From Bacteroidota bacterium (GTDB lineage Bacteria > Bacteroidota > Bacteroidia > Chitinophagales > Chitinophagaceae): a DNA stretch of 10,960 nucleotides. The position numbers and the translations under genes are program-made. A model generated the notes under the pieces. It did not search any database, was not told the DNA's origin, and was given only the letters and a program-made list of their open reading frames with translations. Location of the stretch: NCBI GenBank assembly GCA_023427575.1, contig JAEZAY010000025.1, positions 1 through 10,960 on the forward strand, read 5' to 3'. This document shows positions 5,854-10,960 of this stretch, one piece after another (position 1 is the stretch's first letter; the number at the start of each line of letters is the position of its first letter).

Positions 5854-7734
5854 TTACATCAGTTCGCTGAGCTCGAGCCAGCGAATTTCTTTTTCATCCA
5901 GCCCGGCAGCAATTTCTCCGATTCGTTTTGTAAGCTCCTGCAGTTGTTCAAAGGGCAGGCTGCCTTCACTTAAAAGCTGGTGAATTTTTTCTTTTTCTTT
6001 TTCCAGTTTTTCAATTTCTTTCTGAATCTCTTCGAATTCTCTTTTTTCCTTGTAAGAAGGTTTTCGCTTCAGTTCGGTTGTACCGGCGAAAACCGGCCCG
6101 GAATTTTGTGATGCCGGTGATTTTTCAGGTGCCGGTTCTGCCTCCTGTTTTTCGGTTAGGCGGTATTGGGTATAATTGCCCGGAAAATCGCGGATCTTAC
6201 CATCGCCTTCAAATACCAGCAGATGATCCACCAGCCGATCCATAAAATATCGGTCATGCGAAACAATGACCAGGCATCCCTGAAAATCGTTTAGAAAATT
6301 TTCCAGAACCCCCAGCGTGGGCAGGTCGAGATCATTAGTGGGTTCGTCGAGCACCAGAAAATTGGGATTCCGAAACAGTATGGACAGTAAAAACAGTCTC
6401 CGTTTTTCACCGCCGCTCAGCCGGGACACATAAGTGTATTGCTGTTCAGGAGGAAACAGGAACAGTTGCAGAAACTGCGATGCACTGAGTGAACCTCCGT
6501 TGGCAAGAGGAAAATGTTCTGCGATGTTCTTAACGAAATCAATCACGCGAACATCTTCCTTTAATTCAAGTCCTTTTTGAGAATAGTTACCAAAAACAAC
6601 CGTATCGCCGATATTCACTTTGCCGCTATCGGGTTCTTCATTGCCCTGAAGTATATTGATAAAAGTTGATTTGCCGGCTCCATTTTTACCAATGATCCCA
6701 ACTCTTTCCCCTTTTTTAAAGGTATAGTCGAACCCTTTAAGAATTACTTTTTCACCATAACTCTTATACAGTTTTTTTAGTTCCGCAATCTTTCCGCCAA
6801 GCCGCGTCATTTTTACCTGCAGGTCGAGTTGCTGGTCTTCGATTCGTTTTTTTGCTTTGGCTTCCACATCGGAAAAAGCATCTATCCGGCTCTTCGATTT
6901 GGTGGTTCTTGCTTTTGGCTGCTTGCGGATCCATTCCAGCTCTTTCCGGTACAGGTTTTTGGCCTTGTCAATACTGGCCGATTCACTTTCGATCCGGGCG
7001 GCCTTTTTCTCCATGTAATTTTCGTAATTCCCTTTGTACACCGAAAGTTCGCTGCCATCCAGTTCCCAGATCTCTTCGCAAACGGCATCCAGGAAATAAC
7101 GATCGTGGGTGACCAGCAGCAGGGTTACTTTTTCCTGGTTCAGATAATATTCCAGCCATTCAACCATCTCCACGTCGAGGTGATTGGTTGGTTCATCCAT
7201 GATCAAAAGCACATGTTTGTGCTCAAAGCCTATATCAATCAGGGTTTTAGCGAGGGCCACCCGTTTCCGCTGGCCACCCGATAAAGAATGGACTGGCTGG
7301 TTAAGGTGGTGAATGTTCAGCTTTCCGAAGATCTGTTTCACCTTGGAGTCAAAATCCCAGGCTCCGTAATCATCCATTTTAATAATGGCATCGCCCAGCT
7401 TATCATAATCCTCGGTTTCACTCAGCAATTCGTATTCTTTAATCGCGTTGATTACCGGGTGGTTGTGTTCAAATATATTGTCCAGAATGGTTTTATCTTC
7501 CTTAAAAACAGGCTCCTGATCAAAAAGGGCAACGGTTACATCTTTATTAATCCAAACTTTACCCGAATCGGCCTGATCACGGCCGGCCAGGATTTTTAAA
7601 AGGGTGGTTTTCCCACTGCCATTTCGGGCCACCAGAGCAATTTTATCACCTTCTTCAATGTGAAACGAAATGTTTTGAAACAGCGGTTTGATGCCATACG
7701 ACTTTGTCAGTCCTTCTACAGAAACATAATGCAT
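5854..7734 (-). CDS. ABC-F family ATPase (Uup-like), ribosome-associated
   Basis: 626 residues with two nucleotide-binding domains and no membrane segment, the mark of ABC-F proteins, which act on the ribosome rather than in transport. NBD1: Walker A VARNGSGKTT (35-44), signature LSGGQ (151-155), Walker B LLIMDEPTNHLD (176-187), H-loop THD (209-211). A charged inter-domain linker (about 240-320, including RKQPKARTTKSKSR) is the P-site tRNA interaction region of the family. NBD2: Walker A GKNGAGKST (349-357), signature LSGGE (439-443), Walker B FLVLDEPTNDLD (459-470), H-loop SHD (492-494). A Pro/Ala/Ser spacer (530-550) leads to a basic C-terminal coiled coil (about 560-625), as in Uup. Walker A of NBD1 has Ala where the first Gly is usual; I believe this is common in Bacteroidota members. 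The start at 7732-7734 gives the usual N-terminus (MHYVSVEGLTKSYG). It could also be one of the antibiotic-protection ABC-Fs, but the C-terminal coiled coil favours Uup. Confidence 0.92.
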   Translation of the reverse strand: MHYVSVEGLTKSYGIKPLFQNISFHIEEGDKIALVARNGSGKTTLLKILAGRDQADSGKVWINKDVTVALFDQEPVFKEDKTILDNIFEHNHPVINAIKEYELLSETEDYDKLGDAIIKMDDYGAWDFDSKVKQIFGKLNIHHLNQPVHSLSGGQRKRVALAKTLIDIGFEHKHVLLIMDEPTNHLDVEMVEWLEYYLNQEKVTLLLVTHDRYFLDAVCEEIWELDGSELSVYKGNYENYMEKKAARIESESASIDKAKNLYRKELEWIRKQPKARTTKSKSRIDAFSDVEAKAKKRIEDQQLDLQVKMTRLGGKIAELKKLYKSYGEKVILKGFDYTFKKGERVGIIGKNGAGKSTFINILQGNEEPDSGKVNIGDTVVFGNYSQKGLELKEDVRVIDFVKNIAEHFPLANGGSLSASQFLQLFLFPPEQQYTYVSRLSGGEKRRLFLLSILFRNPNFLVLDEPTNDLDLPTLGVLENFLNDFQGCLVIVSHDRYFMDRLVDHLLVFEGDGKIRDFPGNYTQYRLTEKQEAEPAPEKSPASQNSGPVFAGTTELKRKPSYKEKREFEEIQKEIEKLEKEKEKIHQLLSEGSLPFEQLQELTKRIGEIAAGLDEKEIRWLELSELM

Positions 7735-7738
7735 GGCG

Positions 7739-7746
7739 CAAATATA
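7739..7746 (-). promoter_or_regulatory. -7 box (TATATTTG) directly before the ABC-F start codon
   Basis: On the minus strand this reads TATATTTG, a full match to the Bacteroidota -7 consensus TAnnTTTG, ending only 4 bases before the ATG. A TGTG at 7765-7768 is the nearest thing to a -33 TTTG and is about 18 bases upstream. If used, transcription would begin at about the start codon, giving a leaderless or nearly leaderless message. Confidence 0.45.
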
Positions 7747-7800
7747 GGCGCTTAATATATGTTCACACGTTTATGTGGTGCTTATACCTGCGCTTTTCCC

Positions 7801-7807
7801 TAATTTG
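7801..7807 (+). promoter_or_regulatory. Possible -7-like element upstream of the methyltransferase-kinase pair
   Basis: TAATTTG resembles the Bacteroidota -7 consensus TAnnTTTG with one base missing from the spacer. It lies 18 bases before the TTG start, where a promoter for the two-gene unit is expected, in the 91-base divergent gap shared with the ABC-F gene. No -33 partner is visible. Weak. Confidence 0.2.
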
Positions 7808-7825
7808 AGCTCTTAAAATTAGCGA

Positions 7826-8422
7826 TTGTTTAACACTGATCATCTTATACTGACCATTGCCTGGATTGCCTTCTGCGTATTGCACAGCCTGCTTGCAAAC
7901 GAGGGATTTAAAAGAAGGGTCGAAAAAGCCAGTGGCCCGCTTTACCGTTTCTACCGGCCGGCTTATTCGGTATTTGCTTTCCTGAATCTGGCGATTATCC
8001 TGTATCTGCAATTCAGTACCCGCTCAACGCTATTGTGGAAACCAAACCTTCTTACATCTCTTCTGGCCATTCCCTTCCTGGCGATTTCATTATATATTAT
8101 GGGGCTTTCCATCTCCAAATATTTTTTTTATCTGAGTGGGGTAGATGTGCTGATGAACAAAACCGTCGAGCCCGTATTACAAACGGGGGGCCTGCATCGC
8201 TTTGTGCGTCATCCTCTATACCTGGGAACAATTATGCTGGTCTGGTGTATCTTTCTTTATTTCCCTTATTTCAGCCATCTGATCGCCTGCTTAATAATCA
8301 CGTTGTACTCAAGGATTGGAATTGTATTTGAAGAAAAAAAACTGGTAAAGGAGTACGGTGATCAGTATAAACAATACGCAAAAAAAGTTCCGATGCTGAT
8401 CCCTGATTTTAAACGTAAATGA
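7826..8422 (+). CDS. Integral membrane methyltransferase of the isoprenylcysteine/phospholipid (ICMT/PEMT-like, NnrU-related) group
   Basis: 198 residues with about five hydrophobic segments (roughly 5-20, 41-60, 72-98, 128-155 and nearby). The C-terminal half has the conserved SAM-site pattern of small membrane methyltransferases: GGLHRFVRHPLYLGT (RHPxYxG) and, later, EEKKLVKEYGDQYKQYAKKVPMLIP (EExxLxxxYGxxYxxYxxxVPxxxP). These enzymes methylate lipid or isoprenyl-linked substrates using S-adenosylmethionine; the real substrate here is unknown, and NnrU-type proteins are often grouped with them. There is no ATG near the N-terminus: an in-frame TAG lies at 7820-7822, the first plausible start is TTG at 7826, and the first in-frame ATG is about 90 residues in, beyond the first membrane segments. 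The TTG start keeps the expected N-terminal helix (LTIAWIAFCVLHSLLA). The stop codon overlaps the start of the histidine kinase (ATGA), so the two are probably translated together. Confidence 0.8.
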   Translation: MFNTDHLILTIAWIAFCVLHSLLANEGFKRRVEKASGPLYRFYRPAYSVFAFLNLAIILYLQFSTRSTLLWKPNLLTSLLAIPFLAISLYIMGLSISKYFFYLSGVDVLMNKTVEPVLQTGGLHRFVRHPLYLGTIMLVWCIFLYFPYFSHLIACLIITLYSRIGIVFEEKKLVKEYGDQYKQYAKKVPMLIPDFKRK

Positions 8423-9738
8423 ATATCCGAAAGCTTACTTTTATACAATCCGGAGGAAACAACAGATTTCACATGAAGCTACATTTTTCATCATCACTCA
8501 AGCTGGCCCTGGTCTTCCTTGTATTTGGAACCGCCTACGTTTTATTCTCGGATTATTTTACGCTCTGGTTCGCTGATCAGAATCTGGAACAGTACAACCG
8601 CCTGCAAAATTATAAAGGGATTTTTTTCATATTTATTTCAGCGGCGCTGATCTATCTGGTGAGCAGAAAGCTGAACGCCAGCATTGATAAGGCAAATCGC
8701 GAACAGGAGGAGGCATTGCGCAGATACAATGTACTTGGAATGGCAACCAATGATTGTGTTTGGGACCTGAATATGAAAACGGGGGAGTGTTTTACCAACC
8801 GCACGCTGCAGGAAACGTTCGGATATACGGCCGATGAACTCAGTGATAATAATTCCTGGTGGACGAACAACCTGCACGAGGAAGATCGTGAGCGGGTGCT
8901 TTCAAATATGGACGCCAAATTGAAGGGCGGCGGAACGGTATGGCACGATGAATACAGATTTAGGTGCAAGGATGGATCCTATCGTACCGTTTATGATCGG
9001 GGCTTTATCATGCGCGATAAATCGGGCGCGCCTTATCGCCTGATTGGAGCCATGCAGGATGTAACAAATCAGCGGATTCTGCAACAGGAACTAATTGAAG
9101 AAAAGATCCGCCATAAAAATGATATGGCTCAGAATGTGATCGATGTTCAGGAAGCGGAAAGAAAAAAACTGGGCGAGGAATTGCATGATAATATCAATCA
9201 ACTGCTGGGGGTAATCAAACTGTATATAGCACATGCGCAGGCCGATCCTTCGGCGAAAGATGAAATGCTTAAAAAAAGTTCCGAATATCTGATGGAGGTG
9301 ATCCAGGAGATCAGGGTGTTGTCGAAAAGCCTGATTCCACCTACCCTTGCCGATCTGGGTCTGATCGAGGCCATTGCTGATTTATCGGCCAGTATTGAAA
9401 ACACGCGCTCCATTAAAATTTTATTAGACGCGGAGAATTTTGAAGAACCGTTGCTTCGCGAAAATGTTAAGCTGATGGTATACCGGATCGTACAGGAGCA
9501 GTTTAATAATATTCTGAAACATTCAGATGCCACTGAAGTGAAAGTTCACATTTATAATGCCGGTAAAACAGTAAAGCTGGTTATTGAAGATAACGGGAAA
9601 GGATTTGATCTGCAGAAAGTTAAAAAAGGAACCGGGTTAACCAATATCCGGAACAGGCTGGAAGTATTTAACGGAACCCTGAAAATAATGACAATCCCGG
9701 GGGAGGGTTGTAAACTGGAAATGGAATTCCAGGCCTGA
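8419..9738 (+). CDS. Membrane PAS-domain sensor histidine kinase (HisKA_3, NarL/LuxR-partner type)
   Basis: 439 residues. Two membrane helices (about 28-45 and 66-82) enclose a short external loop of about 20 residues, followed by a coiled linker (83-102). A PAS/PAC sensor domain covers about 103-220 (WDLNMKTGECFTNRTLQETFGYT to AMQDVTNQR). The HisKA_3 dimerisation domain has the phospho-acceptor His in ERKKLGEELHDNINQLLG (H256). The ATPase domain shows an N box (QFNNILKHSDA, 361-371), a G1 box (EDNGKGFD, 390-397) and a G2 box (GTGLTNIRNRL, 404-414), all intact. Such kinases phosphorylate response regulators with HTH LuxR outputs; none is next to this gene here. The loop is too short for a large ligand domain, so the PAS domain probably senses a cytoplasmic signal. 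ATG 8419 overlaps the previous stop by four bases. ATG 8473 (residue 19) is an alternative: it begins just before the first helix and follows GGAGGA (8452-8457) at 15 bases, which is rather far. Confidence 0.92.
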   Translation: MNIRKLTFIQSGGNNRFHMKLHFSSSLKLALVFLVFGTAYVLFSDYFTLWFADQNLEQYNRLQNYKGIFFIFISAALIYLVSRKLNASIDKANREQEEALRRYNVLGMATNDCVWDLNMKTGECFTNRTLQETFGYTADELSDNNSWWTNNLHEEDRERVLSNMDAKLKGGGTVWHDEYRFRCKDGSYRTVYDRGFIMRDKSGAPYRLIGAMQDVTNQRILQQELIEEKIRHKNDMAQNVIDVQEAERKKLGEELHDNINQLLGVIKLYIAHAQADPSAKDEMLKKSSEYLMEVIQEIRVLSKSLIPPTLADLGLIEAIADLSASIENTRSIKILLDAENFEEPLLRENVKLMVYRIVQEQFNNILKHSDATEVKVHIYNAGKTVKLVIEDNGKGFDLQKVKKGTGLTNIRNRLEVFNGTLKIMTIPGEGCKLEMEFQA

Positions 9739-9793
9739 TACAGTTTCCCTTTTAAGATTGATAAGTAATTGCAGGCATTGCCGGAAATAAAAA

Positions 9794-9813
9794 GAGCCGC
9801 ATTGCTGCGGCTC
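9794..9813 (-). terminator. Intrinsic terminator of the cold-shock gene
   Basis: An 8-bp perfect stem, GAGCCGCA (9794-9801) with TGCGGCTC (9806-9813). On the minus strand the loop is GCAA (a stable GNRA tetraloop) and the stem is followed by TTTTTATTT (down to about 9785). It begins 21 bases after the cold-shock stop. On the + strand the hairpin is followed by A residues, so it is a poor terminator for the histidine kinase. Confidence 0.85.
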
Positions 9814-9834
9814 CTGAAAAAACGAATTATGTAA

Positions 9835-10038
9835 TTAAACCAATTTTACATTTACAGCATTCATTCCTTTTTTGCCGTTCTGCAGATCGAACTCTACACG
9901 GTCATTTTCTTTGATCTCGTCAATTAAACCACTTGCATGCACAAATGTTTCTTTCGCAGAATCGTCATGTTTGATAAAACCGAATCCTTTTTCAGTATTG
10001 AAAAACTTAACGGTTCCCTGGATTTTGTTGTCCATCAT
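9835..10038 (-). CDS. Cold-shock domain protein (CspA family)
   Basis: 67 residues, the usual size of a single cold-shock domain. These small beta-barrel proteins bind single-stranded RNA and DNA and melt RNA structure, at low temperature or constitutively. Both nucleic-acid-binding motifs are present: RNP1 KGFGFI (17-22) and RNP2 FVHAS (32-36), with the aromatic residues F12, F13, F19, F21 and F32 in place. The N-terminus MMDNKIQGTVKFFN has two successive ATG codons (10036-10038 and 10033-10035), so the true start may be either. Only 57 bases separate it from the lactonase stop on the same strand, so it has no room for a long CspA-type thermosensing leader unless that leader lies inside the lactonase gene. 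The downstream hairpin ends its transcript. Confidence 0.93.
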   Translation of the reverse strand: MMDNKIQGTVKFFNTEKGFGFIKHDDSAKETFVHASGLIDEIKENDRVEFDLQNGKKGMNAVNVKLV

Positions 10039-10095
10039 TTAAAGTATTAGTATTAAAATAGTCGGTGAAGGTACGGTATTATTCGAATGAAAACA

Positions 10096-10960
10096 TTATT
10101 TCGGTCCGAATATCAGGCATACCGGGCTCGGTATGGCCAGCGTTTCGCCGGTTTCCGATAATTTTCCCGTTTGATGATTTCGTTTGAATACCACAATTTT
10201 ATCTGATCCTTCATTGGCTGCCAGCAGATAATTTCCATCAGGACTTATTACAAAATTCCGGGGTGTTTTTCCTCCTGAATTCTGATTACCAATATGTTCA
10301 AGCTTTCCATTTTTACTGTTTACCGAAAAAACAGCGATTTCATTTGCATCGCCCCGGTTGGATGCATATAAGAATTTACCGTCTTTACTGAGATGAATAT
10401 CAGCGCTGCTGATTTCACCATTAAAATTTTCGGAATGGGCATTGATTCGCTGGATAAAAACCGGTTTTCCTTTTTTATACTCCAGCACGGAAACCGTTCC
10501 GGAAAGTTCTTCCAGCAGGTAAAGAAAATCCATGGATGGATGCTGTGTAACATGCCTTGGCCCGGATCCGCCCTGCATTTGCGCAAAGAAGGGTTTTGAC
10601 TCATCCACCGGTTTGGCTTTTGTTGCATCGAAAGGATAAGAAAATAATTTATCAAGACCCAGATCAGGAACAAGGAGATGAGAATGATCATCGGAAAAAC
10701 GAACGGCGTGAACATGTGGTTTTTGCTGGCGTTGCGGATGCGTACCTTTGCCATGGTGCTGAATGGTTTGAACCGAAGGCAATAAGGCTCCGTTTTTATC
10801 AACCGGAAAAACGGAAAAATTTCCGCCGGTATAATTCCCGGCAATTACCCATCGGCCGCTTTTGTGAACCGAGATATAACAGGGAGCATCACCCGAACTT
10901 GGAAGCTTGTTTAGAAACTGAAGCTGGCCGCTGTTTTTGTCGAAGCGAAATGCGCTTACC
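10096..10960 (-). CDS. Beta-propeller lactonase (6-phosphogluconolactonase Pgl/YbhE-like), C-terminal part; N-terminus outside window
   Basis: The frame stays open from the stop at 10096-10098 to the right edge, giving 287 residues; no in-frame ATG is seen in the window, so the start lies beyond base 10960. The family adopts a seven-bladed propeller and hydrolyses 6-phosphogluconolactone in the pentose phosphate pathway; many Bacteroidota members carry a signal peptide and their substrate is untested. Visible family landmarks in order: APCYISVHKSGRWVIAGNYT, GGNFSVFPVDKNG, QKPHVHAVRFSDD with VPDLGLDKLFSYPFD, GGSGPRHVTQHPSMDFLYLLEEL, SSADIHLSKDGKFLYASNRG, GKTPRNFVISPDGNYLLAANE and a C-terminal PSPVCLIFGPK. 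The His in PHVHAV, the Arg-His of GPRHV and the Arg of SNRG are conserved in the family. Compared with about 350-390 residues for the family, roughly the first fifth is missing. No clear terminator separates it from the cold-shock gene, so some read-through is possible. Confidence 0.9.
   Translation of the reverse strand, partial: VSAFRFDKNSGQLQFLNKLPSSGDAPCYISVHKSGRWVIAGNYTGGNFSVFPVDKNGALLPSVQTIQHHGKGTHPQRQQKPHVHAVRFSDDHSHLLVPDLGLDKLFSYPFDATKAKPVDESKPFFAQMQGGSGPRHVTQHPSMDFLYLLEELSGTVSVLEYKKGKPVFIQRINAHSENFNGEISSADIHLSKDGKFLYASNRGDANEIAVFSVNSKNGKLEHIGNQNSGGKTPRNFVISPDGNYLLAANEGSDKIVVFKRNHQTGKLSETGETLAIPSPVCLIFGPK

Noticed and set aside
6829..7599. Open frames of 151 and 103 codons on the + strand
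   Set aside because: Both are antisense to the ABC-F gene and mirror its codon pattern; no start signal or recognisable domain.
10780..10782. TTG as the start of the lactonase (228-residue version)
   Set aside because: The same frame stays open to the window edge and the upstream residues (NYTGGNFSVFPVDKNG) are clear lactonase sequence, so the gene simply runs off the window.
10320..10844. A 174-codon minus-strand frame near the right edge
   Set aside because: It is out of frame with the lactonase, which is open through the whole region and carries its conserved motifs; the alternative product has no recognisable features.

Overview
The window looks like an ordinary chromosomal segment of a member of the Bacteroidota, most likely a relative of the Chitinophagaceae. 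This rests on the gene types (periplasmic FKBP and M28 peptidase with signal peptides, DUF4197 protein, two-domain ABC-F ATPase, Bacteroidota-style alpha-glucan phosphorylase). It also rests on the scarcity of clear Shine-Dalgarno sequences and on TAnnTTTG-like -7 boxes in front of several genes. I see no rRNA, tRNA, CRISPR array, insertion sequence, prophage or other mobile element, and no gene-free stretch above 300 bases. The genus is not determinable from this window alone.

Layout, left to right. (1) The 3' part of an alpha-glucan phosphorylase gene (+) enters from the left edge and converges on an FKBP-type prolyl isomerase gene (-); a perfect 19-bp stem-loop between them can terminate both. 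(2) Divergent from the isomerase are a hotdog acyl-CoA thioesterase, a secreted DUF4197 protein and an MFS transporter, all +, with a hairpin just in front of the transporter. (3) The transporter converges on a secreted M28 metallopeptidase (-). The hairpin that appears to end the peptidase transcript lies across the stop codon of the transporter. (4) Upstream of the peptidase on the same strand is an ABC-F (Uup-like) ATPase. (5) Divergent from it are a small membrane methyltransferase with an apparent TTG start and, overlapping it by four bases (ATGA), a PAS-containing sensor histidine kinase with no response regulator next to it. (6) The kinase converges on a cold-shock protein gene (-) with its own terminator. 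Upstream of that is a beta-propeller lactonase (-) that runs off the right edge.

The genes do not form one pathway; they are short, mostly independent housekeeping or envelope units. The only tight coupling is methyltransferase-histidine kinase. I found no convincing new multi-gene system. The points most worth checking are threonine at the place of the pyridoxal-phosphate lysine in the phosphorylase, -7-like boxes lying only 4 bases before two start codons (possible leaderless mRNAs), and several terminators that overlap coding or promoter sequence.
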